Assembly (NCBI RefSeq): GCF_003646465.1
Contig: NZ_QZEX01000003.1
Location: forward strand, 311,067 to 375,066
DNA from: Chachezhania antarctica
GTDB taxonomy: Bacteria; Pseudomonadota; Alphaproteobacteria; Rhodobacterales; Rhodobacteraceae
Direction: 5' to 3'
DNA: 64,000 nucleotides
Under the pieces are notes generated by a model that saw nothing but the letters and a program-made list of their open reading frames with translations, made no database searches and had not been told where the DNA came from. Both the position numbers and the translations under genes were made by a program. Each line of letters opens with the position of its first letter. The first letter of the stretch is position 1. Shown one piece after another: positions 9,227-16,684 of this stretch.

Positions 9227-9295
9227 ATGCACAGCATCATATACCTGGTCGGATTGCTGGTGATCGTCGTCGCTCTGCTGAACATCATCGCCTGA
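9227..9295 (+). CDS. 22-residue hydrophobic membrane peptide
   Basis: A very short gene with a near-perfect Shine-Dalgarno (GGAGGAG, 7 bp before ATG). After MHS it encodes an almost uninterrupted run of Ile, Leu and Val with one Gly, ending NIIA, which is a single transmembrane helix. It sits between an EcfG-type promoter and the four-gene envelope stress operon, 33 bp before the NdiA-like gene. No family can be assigned. It could be a membrane-embedded stress peptide, or a leader peptide whose translation tunes the downstream genes. The strong ribosome site and context argue that it is expressed. Confidence 0.7.
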   Translation: MHSIIYLVGLLVIVVALLNIIA

Positions 9296-9328
9296 CCAAC
9301 CCCCATTTTCGAGAAAGGACGTGAGCAA

Positions 9329-9958
9329 ATGACACAGTCAACAACGCCCACCGAATCGAGAGACAGCACGCAGACCGCGGGCGACGCAGCCCAAGGCCTG
9401 ACACAAGACCTGAAACGTGACGCTCAGGACACGGCGGAAAGCATTCGGGATCGCGCGGTCGAAGAAGTCGGCAAGCGCGGCGAGCAGGCCAAGGCCGGTG
9501 TCGCCGACGAGATTTCGAACATGGGTGACGCGCTGCGCCGCGCCGCCGAGGAACTTCGCGACGGCTCCCCGCAGGAACGCACGTTCGGTCAGATGGCCGA
9601 CGCGCTGGCCGATATGTCGGATACCGTGCGCGACAAGGACCTGGGCGAAGTGGCCGGCGACGTGTCGGATTTTGCGCGCCGTAACCCGCTGGCCTTCCTG
9701 GGCGGCGCAGCCCTTCTGGGCTTTGCCGGAACCCGGATCGCACGCGCTTCGGAGCGTCACCGCGAAGGCTCGGTCGACCTGAACCACATGTGGGACAGCG
9801 ACGAAGGCGATGACGAGCTGGAGGCCGCAGTTGTCGGCCGCCAGCCCCATACCCCGCCGGCGGCGCCTTCGCCCGCAACGTCAAGCCCTGCAACAGCAGG
9901 CACTGCCCCCGCCACGGGCGCCGGCGTGCCCCACGGCAAACCGGGAGAGATCAAATGA
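9329..9958 (+). CDS. NdiA-like (nutrient-deprivation-induced) membrane-anchored protein
   Basis: A 209-residue protein. Residues 1-110 or so are charged and helical with repeated AQDTAESIRDRAVEE-type heptads (apolipoprotein/LEA-like amphipathic helix). A hydrophobic segment follows (NPLAFLGGAALLGFAGT, around 115-131), then an acidic and Pro/Ala-rich tail. Proteins of this layout are annotated in rhizobia as nutrient-deprivation-induced and sit beside holin-X and DUF3618 genes, as here. Its stop overlaps the next start (ATGA). The ribosome site is GAAAGGACG. Molecular function is unknown; a role in envelope stress is inferred from the promoter and neighbours. Confidence 0.75.
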   Translation: MTQSTTPTESRDSTQTAGDAAQGLTQDLKRDAQDTAESIRDRAVEEVGKRGEQAKAGVADEISNMGDALRRAAEELRDGSPQERTFGQMADALADMSDTVRDKDLGEVAGDVSDFARRNPLAFLGGAALLGFAGTRIARASERHREGSVDLNHMWDSDEGDDELEAAVVGRQPHTPPAAPSPATSSPATAGTAPATGAGVPHGKPGEIK

Positions 9959-10359
9959 CCGCCACTGACCGCACATCGACCGAAAGCACCGGAACGCTTC
10001 TGAGCGAGGCAATCCGGCACATCTCGACCCTGATCCGCAGCGAGGTCGACCTGGCCCGCGCCGAGGTCGACCAGAACCTGCGGAAGGCAACAGCCGCCAT
10101 CGGCATGCTTGTCGGCGCCGTCGTCATCGCGCTTGTTGCGCTGAACGTTCTCGCCGCTGCCGTGGTCAGTGGTCTGACCGAAGTCGGCATCGAGCCCGGC
10201 TGGGCCGCACTGATCGTGGGCGTCGTGCTGGGCGTGATCGCCGCCATCCTGTTCTCGAAAGGTGGCAACGATCTGAAACTGTCCAGCCTCGCCCCGTCCC
10301 GGACCGCAGAAAACATCAAGCGCGACGCGCGCGCCGTGCAAGGAGGTATGTCGAAATGA
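9955..10359 (+). CDS. Phage holin family (holin-X, PF07332) membrane protein
   Basis: A 134-residue protein of the actinobacterial holin-X/phage_holin_3_6 family. An amphipathic N-terminal helix (LIRSEVDLARAEVDQN) is followed by two transmembrane helices (about residues 46-70 and 78-98) and a basic tail. Despite the name, chromosomal members next to DUF3618 and YihY genes are envelope-stress proteins and not lysis proteins. It overlaps both neighbours by 4 bp, so it is translationally coupled. Confidence 0.82.
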   Translation: MTATDRTSTESTGTLLSEAIRHISTLIRSEVDLARAEVDQNLRKATAAIGMLVGAVVIALVALNVLAAAVVSGLTEVGIEPGWAALIVGVVLGVIAAILFSKGGNDLKLSSLAPSRTAENIKRDARAVQGGMSK

Positions 10360-11672
10360 CCGACACCCGCACCCCCGACGAAATCGAACGCAGCATCGAA
10401 AAGGAACGCGCCCAGCTGGGCCACACCGTCGATGAATTGCAGGACCGTTTTTCCGCCGACAACATCCTGCGCGAGCTTGGCCGCGGCCTGTCCGATCACG
10501 GGCAGGATATCGGCAACGCCATCACGCAATCGGTGAAACGTAACCCTGTCGCGCTGGCCCTGACCGGCGTCGGCCTTGTGTGGCTGATGAGCGGCCGGTC
10601 CTGGCAACAGGACAAGCACGCCATCGCGTCGACCGGCAACGCCATCGCGTCGACCGGCAGCGGTGTCGCGGCAGCCGCCCGCACCCGGGTGGGCCAGGCC
10701 CGCGACTATGCCCGTGAGCGCGTCGGATCCGGCGCTGGCTACGAGGCCGGATATGACGACGAGGAGGGATACGTGTCCTCTGTCCGTCGGACGCACCCGT
10801 CGGCGTCGCATGGCGGCGGCATCAACCGCACGTATTCGGATCCGGAACGGCCTTCCGCCTCGATGGCGGATCGCGCGGGCGACGGTGTCCTGACCGATGG
10901 CCGCGGCCTTTATCGGCGTGACGTCCAGGACGATTGGCTTTATGCTGATGACGACGACTACTGGGCCGGCTTCGAGGACGACATCGACGATGAAGATGAC
11001 ACCCCTGGCATGGGCGACCGGATCTCGGACGCCGCTGCAAGCGTCGGCGAACAGGCCCGCGACACCGCCGATACGGTGTCGGGTCGGGCGTCGGCCGTGG
11101 GGCACAACGTGAAGAGCAGCGCCGCGACGATGCGGGATTCCGCTGCCCACCGTGCCCGCCGCATCCGCCGCCGTCTGGCGCGCGGCACGGAAAGCCTGGC
11201 CGACGACGCGCGTGAACGCGTCATCGCCGCCCGCTGGTCGGCCGTGAAGGCCCGCCGCGCCGCGGCACGCCGGGCCCGCTCCGGCGCCGATACGGCGACG
11301 AAGTTCTACGAGGACAACCCCCTCGTGGTCGGCGGTCTGGCCATCGCGGCCGGTGCGATCCTGGCAGGCACCCTGCCCCGCACCCGGCAGGAAGACGATC
11401 TGATGGGCAAGCAATCGGACCGCTACTATGACCGTGCGGAACGGATGCTGGAAGCCGAATGGGGCAAGGCCAAGCAGGTCGCCGACCGCGCCGCCGCCTC
11501 GGCCCAGGAAGTCCTGGACGAGGAGCGTGCCAAGATCGACGACCAGGCGCCGGGCGACAAGTCCGCCGCCGAACATGTCGCCGATGAGGTCCGCAGCGGT
11601 GTGAATCGCGTGGCTGATGATACGAAGAAGGAAGCCGAGAAGCAGAAGCTCGGCCAACCATCGACGTCGTGA
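10356..11672 (+). CDS. DUF3618 domain protein
   Basis: A 438-residue protein. The N-terminus is DUF3618 (TPDEIERSIEKERAQLGHTV, residues 4-50 or so), followed by a short hydrophobic segment (NPVALALTGVGLVWLM) and a long low-complexity charged region with acidic clusters and many Arg/Ala helices. A second hydrophobic stretch (NPLVVGGLAIAAGAILAG) comes near residue 325, then a coiled tail rich in AQEVLDEERAK-type heptads. It contains a 7-residue tandem repeat (NAIASTG). It overlaps both neighbours (ATGA, GTGA). It is likely a membrane-associated structural stress protein; activity is unknown. Confidence 0.8.
   Translation: MTDTRTPDEIERSIEKERAQLGHTVDELQDRFSADNILRELGRGLSDHGQDIGNAITQSVKRNPVALALTGVGLVWLMSGRSWQQDKHAIASTGNAIASTGSGVAAAARTRVGQARDYARERVGSGAGYEAGYDDEEGYVSSVRRTHPSASHGGGINRTYSDPERPSASMADRAGDGVLTDGRGLYRRDVQDDWLYADDDDYWAGFEDDIDDEDDTPGMGDRISDAAASVGEQARDTADTVSGRASAVGHNVKSSAATMRDSAAHRARRIRRRLARGTESLADDARERVIAARWSAVKARRAAARRARSGADTATKFYEDNPLVVGGLAIAAGAILAGTLPRTRQEDDLMGKQSDRYYDRAERMLEAEWGKAKQVADRAAASAQEVLDEERAKIDDQAPGDKSAAEHVADEVRSGVNRVADDTKKEAEKQKLGQPSTS
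10620..10659 (+). repeat. Tandem 19-bp repeat inside the DUF3618 gene
   Basis: The 19-mer GCCATCGCGTCGACCGGCA occurs at 10620-10638 and again at 10641-10659 (period 21 bp, in frame). It encodes a doubled NAIASTG motif between the first hydrophobic segment and the charged region. Confidence 0.8.
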
Positions 11673-12631
11673 CGGCTGAAAGCCATCCCGGACATGATGC
11701 CACCCGCCCGCGCCAGATTCCCTGGCGCGGGTGGATCGGTATTTTCCGCCGCGTCTGGCAGGAAATGCAAAGGGACCACGTCACGCTGATCGCAGCGGGC
11801 GTGGCTTTTTACGGTCTGCTGGCCCTGTTTCCCGCCATCACCGCGCTGATGGCACTGGCCGGCCGGGTGTTCGAGCCGTCGCAGGTCACCCAGCAGATCG
11901 AAACGGTCTCGGCCGTGGTGCCCTCTGCTGCCGCCGAGATCATCATCGGACAGGCCTCGGCCGTGGCCGGCAGCCAGAGCAGCGGGCTGGGCCTCGCGGC
12001 CCTGATGGGGCTGGGCCTTGCAATATGGTCGTCGTCCAAGGGCGTGGGCAGCCTGATCGAAGGCCTGAACGTCGTTTACGACGAAAAGGAAAGCCGGGGC
12101 TTCATCCACCTGACGCTGCTGCGTCTGGCGCTGACACTGTTCCTGATCGTGGGGCTGATCGCCGGGCTGGGGGCAACGATCATCCTGCCGTCGATCATGC
12201 AATTCATCTCGCTCGGCCCGGTCGTGGAATTCGTCATCGGGCTCGCCCGCTGGGTCGCGCTGGTCATCATGGCGATGGTCGGGCTTGGCGTGGTCTACCA
12301 TTTCGCGCCCAACCGGAAGCCCGCCAGGTGGAACTGGCTGACCCCCGGCGCGGTTCTGGCCACCGTCCTGTGGCTCGCCGCCTCTGCCGGGTTCGCCTAC
12401 TACGTCCAGAATTTCGGCAGCTACCAGGAGACGTTCGGCGCACTGGCCGGGGTGATCATCCTGCTGATGTGGCTGTGGATCTCGGCCATCCTGATCCTTC
12501 TGGGGGCCGAGCTGAACGCCGAGGCCGAGGCCCAGACGCAGAAGGACACGACCACCGGCGATCCCATGCCGATGGGCGCACGCGGTGCCGTGAAGGCCGA
12601 CCAGATGCCGGGCGATCCCAAACCGCTCTGA
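11669..12631 (+). CDS. YihY/BrkB family inner-membrane protein
   Basis: A 320-residue polytopic membrane protein of the YihY/virulence factor BrkB family (PF03631), historically misnamed RNase BN. It has the usual early segment GVAFYGLLALFPAITALMAL, the GLGLAIWSSSKGVGSLIEGLNVVYDEKE loop and about six transmembrane helices. It closes with GVIILLMWLWISAILILLGAELNAE, the family hallmark. A hydrophilic tail of about 35 residues follows. GTG 11669 overlaps the DUF3618 stop (GTGA). It is last in the envelope-stress operon. Confidence 0.9.
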   Translation: MTAESHPGHDATRPRQIPWRGWIGIFRRVWQEMQRDHVTLIAAGVAFYGLLALFPAITALMALAGRVFEPSQVTQQIETVSAVVPSAAAEIIIGQASAVAGSQSSGLGLAALMGLGLAIWSSSKGVGSLIEGLNVVYDEKESRGFIHLTLLRLALTLFLIVGLIAGLGATIILPSIMQFISLGPVVEFVIGLARWVALVIMAMVGLGVVYHFAPNRKPARWNWLTPGAVLATVLWLAASAGFAYYVQNFGSYQETFGALAGVIILLMWLWISAILILLGAELNAEAEAQTQKDTTTGDPMPMGARGAVKADQMPGDPKPL

Positions 12632-12686
12632 CCCGGCGGCTTCGCGCCGACCGCCCCTTGGCCCGCGCGTTTCGACAGCCCGGGCC

Positions 12687-12712
12687 GGAACAACCCCGCC
12701 CCCGTGATTGTT
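12687..12712 (+). promoter_or_regulatory. EcfG promoter of the DUF892 gene
   Basis: GGAAC (12687-12691), then 17 bp, then TGTT (12709-12712). The GTT core of the -10 is kept and only the first base differs from CGTT. It lies about 140 bp before the DUF892 start, so the leader is rather long. Confidence 0.65.
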
Positions 12713-12854
12713 GTCCTGTCAGAACGCTCCGCGTTCCCGACGTCCCACGTTCCGCGCCGTTCAGGCCCGGCCGACCGTCAATCGACGGGCCGCCGGGTCC
12801 GAAACCGACGCCGGATCCCGGACACCCCGAACAGGAGCATGAAAGGAGCAAAGG

Positions 12855-13355
12855 ATGACTTTCATGGCAAAGGACGCAAAAACGCAGGAAGAGCTGTTCC
12901 TCTATTGGCTGCGATCGATCCACACGGCCGAGACCCGGATCATCGAGCGCCTGCCCGATCTCATCGACAAGACGGGGACAGGCCCCTTGCGGCAAGGACT
13001 TCGGTCCTACCTGACCGAAGTAGAGACCCGGATTTCGCGGCTTGAGAAGATCTTCGCGGACATTGATGCCAGCCCCGACGATGCCGGCGCACAGGCCATC
13101 GACGCGCTTCTGGAAGAGGCCAGGGCCGTGATGACCAGCACGATGGGCGAAGAAACCGTCGAAACCGCTCTGACGGCCGTGGCCCGGATGATCGTGGGCT
13201 ATGAACTGGCCCGCTACACGACGCTGCTGGAATGGTCGAACGAACTGGGCCGCGAGACCTGTACCACGCTTCTGGACGAAGCCTGGACCGAGGTCTGCGA
13301 CGCACAGGAAATGCTGACCAAGGCCGCGGAAGAACGCAAGAACCGGTCCGCATGA
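12855..13355 (+). CDS. DUF892 (YciE/YciF-like) ferritin-like stress protein
   Basis: A 166-residue four-helix ferritin-like protein of DUF892 (PF05974). It starts with the family signature EELFLYWLRSIHTAETRIIERLP. Glu/His pairs are spread over the helices (HTAE, GYELARY), as in the di-iron YciE/YciF proteins induced by osmotic or general stress. AAAGGAG lies 6 bp before the ATG. It stands alone downstream of an EcfG-type promoter. Some likely metal ligands seem replaced by Arg/Ser in helix 2 (VETRISRLEKIF), so metal binding is uncertain. Confidence 0.88.
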   Translation: MTFMAKDAKTQEELFLYWLRSIHTAETRIIERLPDLIDKTGTGPLRQGLRSYLTEVETRISRLEKIFADIDASPDDAGAQAIDALLEEARAVMTSTMGEETVETALTAVARMIVGYELARYTTLLEWSNELGRETCTTLLDEAWTEVCDAQEMLTKAAEERKNRSA

Positions 13356-13674
13356 CCGTGTGCGGCCAAGGCCTCGATGCATGGAAACCACGACATGGCG
13401 GCCCGCCTCCCAAGGCGCGGCCGCCGTGTCCTTCCGCGGCCCGAAACGCCCGGAACACTTTCGGAAAAGCGACGGCCAGAGCCCATCAAATCCGCCCGCC
13501 GGCAGGAACAATTGCCCCGGGATACTGGTTGAATCCTTACAATCAAAGGGGTCGAGCGGACGGTAGCAATGCCCGCACGCTCCGAAGGCCCGCCAATGCG
13601 GGCAGGATACAAAGGGCGCGGCCGGGCAGGCCCCGCACGTCGATCCCGTTCACGAACAGGAAAGGGAACAAGAC
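13356..13674. other. Intergenic region with stress promoter, no gene seen
   Basis: A stretch of 319 bp between the DUF892 and BON genes. It holds the EcfG-type promoter at 13505-13530 and a long leader for the BON gene. Short GC-rich inverted repeats around 13397-13440 may end DUF892 transcription but have no T-run. No frame with a ribosome site is present. Confidence 0.6.
13505..13530 (+). promoter_or_regulatory. EcfG promoter of the BON-domain gene
   Basis: GGAAC (13505-13509), then 17 bp, then GGTT (13527-13530). The GTT core is kept, with one mismatch at the first base of the -10. It lies about 145 bp before the BON gene start. Confidence 0.65.
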
Positions 13675-14271
13675 ATGGCACGCGACTATACCGACAACGA
13701 CATGAATGACCCCATCCGCAACTGGCGCAACGACCCGCGTGAAACGCCGTTCCGTGAAGACGCGAACGCCGGTCCCTACTACGGCCGTCCGCGGCGCGAT
13801 CCTTACGCGATGGCCGGCCCCGGCTGGGGCGTGGGCGGCTTTCCGTTTTCGGCCTATCACCCCGGCCCCTACGGCCCGCCGTTCTATGACCGAGCGATGT
13901 GGCAGCCGTCCCGCCCCGGCGATCGGACCTTCTTCGACCGGGCGAGCGACGAGGTCGCATCGTGGTTCGGCGACGATGATGCTGAAGAGCGGCGCGAGCA
14001 GGACCACCGCGGCCGTGGGCCGAAGGACTATCGCCGGTCGGACGAACGCATCCTCGAAGACGTCAACGACTACCTGACCGAGGATGCGGTGGTCGACGCG
14101 ACCGATGTTCAGGTCGCGGTCACCGAGCGCGAGGTGACGCTGGACGGCATCGTGGGCTCCCGCCGGCAGAAGCGCCGCGCCGAGGACTGCGCCGAAGACG
14201 TGATGGGCGTGCAGCACGTGCAGAACAACCTGCGCGTCAAGCAGTCCGGCGACACCTTCGGTGCGGTCTGA
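13675..14271 (+). CDS. BON domain stress protein
   Basis: A 198-residue protein. The first 115 residues are disordered and rich in Arg, Pro, Tyr and Gly (PRRDPYAMAGPGWGVGGFPF). The C-terminal 65 residues are a BON domain (SDERILEDVNDYLTEDAVVDATDVQVAVTEREVTLDG layout, ending GVQHVQNNLRVKQ). BON domains of OsmY-like proteins bind phospholipid. No signal peptide is seen, so it is probably cytoplasmic or membrane-peripheral. AAAGGGAAC precedes the ATG. The EcfG-type promoter upstream supports a stress role. Confidence 0.85.
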   Translation: MARDYTDNDMNDPIRNWRNDPRETPFREDANAGPYYGRPRRDPYAMAGPGWGVGGFPFSAYHPGPYGPPFYDRAMWQPSRPGDRTFFDRASDEVASWFGDDDAEERREQDHRGRGPKDYRRSDERILEDVNDYLTEDAVVDATDVQVAVTEREVTLDGIVGSRRQKRRAEDCAEDVMGVQHVQNNLRVKQSGDTFGAV

Positions 14272-14595
14272 ACGGAACGGCCGCCCGGGCCCCCTGCGCC
14301 TGGCCGGGCCGGTGCCCTGCTCCGATGACGGCCATTCCGGCCGTCATGGCCCCCCGGTTGGCAGGTCATTGCCATGATGTTTAGGGGGCTGCCCGAACCA
14401 GGTGTGGTTGCGGCACCCTCCGCCGCCATGCCCAACGCGTCGGGCCCGCCGGGCATGGGTCTGTCCCTGCCGTGGACCATTGAACGCACCCTGCCCGGCG
14501 ATTTGCCGGGCAGGGATCAACCGCCCCGCAGACCCGCCGCCGCGCACACCGCGGCGTCCGAGCGCGCCGGGACCCGTTTTGCAAAGGAGACTGGA
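14272..14595. other. Intergenic region with hairpin, no gene seen
   Basis: A stretch of 324 bp between the BON gene and the 65-residue gene. It contains the perfect hairpin at 14325-14347, a GC-rich CCCGG/CCGGG pair before it, and then a GC-rich leader. No GGAAC box is visible here, so the small genes downstream may use another promoter or read-through. Confidence 0.55.
14325..14347 (+). terminator. Hairpin after the BON gene
   Basis: Perfect inverted repeat ATGACGGCC-ATTCC-GGCCGTCAT with a 9-bp stem and 5-nt loop, 54 bp after the BON stop. No T-run follows, so it may be a factor-dependent terminator or an mRNA-stabilising hairpin. Confidence 0.5.
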
Positions 14596-14793
14596 ATGTT
14601 CTCGAAGCTGTTGATGGGCGCTGCCGTGCTTGGCCTGATCTTCGCCGGCCGCAAGATGCGCCACGGGCTTTCAACGCCCGGCGTCCGCGAAGCCGGCCCC
14701 GACCAGATGCGCGACCCACCCCGCAACTGGGATCGCGTCGACGAGATGAGCGACGAAAGCTTCCCGGCCAGCGATCCGCCCGCAACGTACTGA
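14596..14793 (+). CDS. Small membrane protein with acidic DEMSDESFPASDPP tail
   Basis: A 65-residue protein with an excellent ribosome site (AAAGGAG, then 7 bp, ATG). An N-terminal hydrophobic stretch (LLMGAAVLGLIFAG) forms one membrane helix, followed by a basic turn (RKMRHG). The C-terminus ends in the motif DEMSDESFPASDPPATY. This tail is widely seen on small hypothetical proteins of stress regulons in alpha- and betaproteobacteria. The function is unknown. It is 41 bp before the proline-rich gene and probably co-transcribed. Confidence 0.75.
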   Translation: MFSKLLMGAAVLGLIFAGRKMRHGLSTPGVREAGPDQMRDPPRNWDRVDEMSDESFPASDPPATY

Positions 14794-14834
14794 ACCATCC
14801 GCTCATCATCCAATTTCAACGAAAGGGAGCTGCC

Positions 14835-15050
14835 ATGACAGCCCGACCCCAAGACGTCCCGATGCAGGCCGGCGTGCCGCCGCGCACCCCGCCCGAGGAC
14901 CCGATGCCCGACAACACGCCCCCGCCGATCCCGCCGGGCAACCCCGAGGAAACGCCCGACCTGCCGGACTATCCGCCCCGGCCGGAGGAGCCCAACGAGA
15001 CCCCGCCGGATACCCCGCCCGAACTGCCGCCGGGCAGGATCCCCGTCTAG
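14835..15050 (+). CDS. 71-residue proline-rich protein
   Basis: A small disordered protein, about 40% proline with many Glu and Asp (repeats such as PPRPEEPNETPPDTPPELPPG) and no hydrophobic segment. The ribosome site AAAGGGAG lies 6-7 bp before the ATG. It follows the 65-residue membrane protein by 41 bp and converges with the FNT transporter gene, with a 2-bp gap. No family is recognised. The context suggests a stress-induced hydrophilin-like protein, which is inference. Confidence 0.6.
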   Translation: MTARPQDVPMQAGVPPRTPPEDPMPDNTPPPIPPGNPEETPDLPDYPPRPEEPNETPPDTPPELPPGRIPV

Positions 15051-15052
15051 GG

Positions 15053-15925
15053 TCACTCCTTCAGGTGGTCGTCGGCATCCATCCTCAGTTCGTTCCGGAT
15101 CTGGACCCAGACGAGCATGGTGAAGATCAGCGACCCGCCCAGCAGGTTGCCCAGCATCGCCGGAACGATATAGCCGAAGACCGCCTCTCCCACCGTCCTG
15201 TCGCCTTCCAGGACAAGGAAGGCGGCCTCGGTCGTTCCGGCGACGACATGGGTGAAGCCGGCCAGCGCGATGACATAGGTGATCAGCACGATAATCATCG
15301 GCTGGACCGACCCTGTCGTCGGGCGCATCCAGACAAGCGCGGCCACAAGCCACCCGGCCCCGATCCCGCGCAGCAGGGTTTCGGTGAAGCCATAGGAGAC
15401 CGCCTTCTGAGAAAGCTCGTAGGCGGTCTGCCAGATTTCTGGTTGGACATCCTTCGACAGCCACAGCGCCGCGCCAAAGCACGCGGCCCCGACCACGTTG
15501 GTGACCAGCACGATCGACCACAGCCGCCCCAGCCGCAGGAACACCGTCAGCGACGGATGATCCAGCACCGGGCAGACGGCCTTGATCGTGTTCTCGGTGA
15601 ACAGCTGCAACTGGCCGAGGATGACCAGCAGGAAACCGAAGCAGTAGCCGAAGCTGTCGATCAGCGGGCGCCATTCGGTATCGGGCAGGTGCGACCGGAG
15701 CAGCGATTGCAGCAGCACCGAAAAGCCCATCGCCATCCCCGCCACCAGCCCCGACATCGCCAGCGCGCCCAAGGGACGGTAGAGTTCCGTCCGACCCTCG
15801 CGGCGGATGGCCTCGAAGATCGCGACGGCGCGGATCGGCGCCTGGTCTTCCAGCGCGTCCTGTTCCTGGCTGGTCAGCGCCTCGTCGTGGTTGTCGACGT
15901 GGTTTTCCTTGTGAGTGTCTTCCAT
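15053..15925 (-). CDS. Formate/nitrite transporter (FNT) family protein
   Basis: A 290-residue channel/transporter of the FNT family (PF01226), in the YfdC-like subgroup with a long hydrophilic N-terminus (residues 1-50 or so, Asp/Glu-rich). Six transmembrane helices follow, with recognisable half-repeat signatures: GALAMSGLVAGMAMGFSVLL, GQLQLFTENT, LVTNVVGAACFGA, and AGFTHVVAGTTEA. Neighbours and promoter place it in the general-stress regulon. The substrate (formate, nitrite or another small anion) is not decided by sequence. Confidence 0.87.
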   Translation of the reverse strand: MEDTHKENHVDNHDEALTSQEQDALEDQAPIRAVAIFEAIRREGRTELYRPLGALAMSGLVAGMAMGFSVLLQSLLRSHLPDTEWRPLIDSFGYCFGFLLVILGQLQLFTENTIKAVCPVLDHPSLTVFLRLGRLWSIVLVTNVVGAACFGAALWLSKDVQPEIWQTAYELSQKAVSYGFTETLLRGIGAGWLVAALVWMRPTTGSVQPMIIVLITYVIALAGFTHVVAGTTEAAFLVLEGDRTVGEAVFGYIVPAMLGNLLGGSLIFTMLVWVQIRNELRMDADDHLKE

Positions 15926-16024
15926 GGGTCGAATGTCCGGTCTGTGCCGTAGGAGTAAATGAAATGCGGTGCCGTCTGCTCCGCCTGAAGAAAATGGGCC
16001 AGGGCACGAATGTCCCGGAACTCC

Positions 16025-16049
16025 AACGGCTGAAAGCGCATTGAGTTCC
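16025..16049 (-). promoter_or_regulatory. EcfG promoter of the FNT transporter gene
   Basis: On the minus strand GGAAC (16049-16045), 16 bp, then CGTT (16028-16025): an exact match to the EcfG consensus with the same spacing as the exoD promoter. It is 100 bp before the FNT start. Confidence 0.8.
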
Positions 16050-16110
16050 TGTTACCAAACAACGCAGGCCCACGGGACCCTGACAATGACCTTTCAGACA
16101 GTAGCATGAC

Positions 16111-16683
16111 ATGACCGAAGCCCGCCTGGAATTCCGCGCGTTCGGTGACGGCCTGATCCGCCCGCGCGCGGCGATACGCGACCGGATGACGGCCACGTCA
16201 CGCGACAGCCGGGAAGACGTCTATCTGTCCGACGGTCGGCCGGACTGGGCATTCAAGCTGCGGAACGGATCGGCGCTGGATCTGAAGCACTGCGCGCAGA
16301 AGGTCGGCCGTTTCGAACGCTGGGAACCGATGGGCCTGATGGACCTGCCCGCAAGGGGTGCGGCCCTGACACGCTGTTTCGGCGCGGCGCCGGGTTTCCC
16401 CGCGCTGGAGCCCGGGCAAACCTGCGACGCCGAAGATCTTCTGGCCGCCTTCACGAACGCAGGCCACATCGCGCGGACCGTGCGCAAGGACAGGGTTCAG
16501 TTCGAAGCCGATACCATCACGGCCGAGATCGCGCGCATCGACGCCGATTTCAGCCCGGACACGTGGACCGTCGCCATCGAAGGCACCGACATGGCGGCTT
16601 TGGAGGACTGGCACGCGGCACTAGGCCTCGACGGGTTGCGGAATGTCAGCTACCCGCGCTGGATCGCGGCCTCCCTGCCATGA
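16111..16683 (+). CDS. CYTH-like domain protein
   Basis: A 190-residue soluble protein not clearly matched to a named family. Its pattern resembles CYTH (triphosphate tunnel) proteins: an early LEFRAFG strand, then EDVYLSDGRPDWAFKLRNGSALDLKHC with alternating charged residues, VGRFERWEPM, and VRKDRVQFEAD. However, the canonical N-terminal ExExK is reduced to a single LEFR. CYTH proteins hydrolyse inorganic or nucleoside triphosphates. The gene is divergent from the FNT gene and ends 1 bp before the convergent enolase-family gene. No good ribosome site is seen before ATG 16111. Confidence 0.55.
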   Translation: MTEARLEFRAFGDGLIRPRAAIRDRMTATSRDSREDVYLSDGRPDWAFKLRNGSALDLKHCAQKVGRFERWEPMGLMDLPARGAALTRCFGAAPGFPALEPGQTCDAEDLLAAFTNAGHIARTVRKDRVQFEADTITAEIARIDADFSPDTWTVAIEGTDMAALEDWHAALGLDGLRNVSYPRWIAASLP

Positions 16684-16684
16684 C

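Noticed and set aside
9955-10359. Holin for release of the injection particle
   Set aside because: It is 18 kb away in a stress operon with DUF3618 and YihY genes and belongs to the chromosomal holin-X family; no endolysin accompanies it.
10620-10659. Regulatory or mobile direct repeat
   Set aside because: The repeat is in frame inside the DUF3618 gene and simply encodes a duplicated 7-residue motif.
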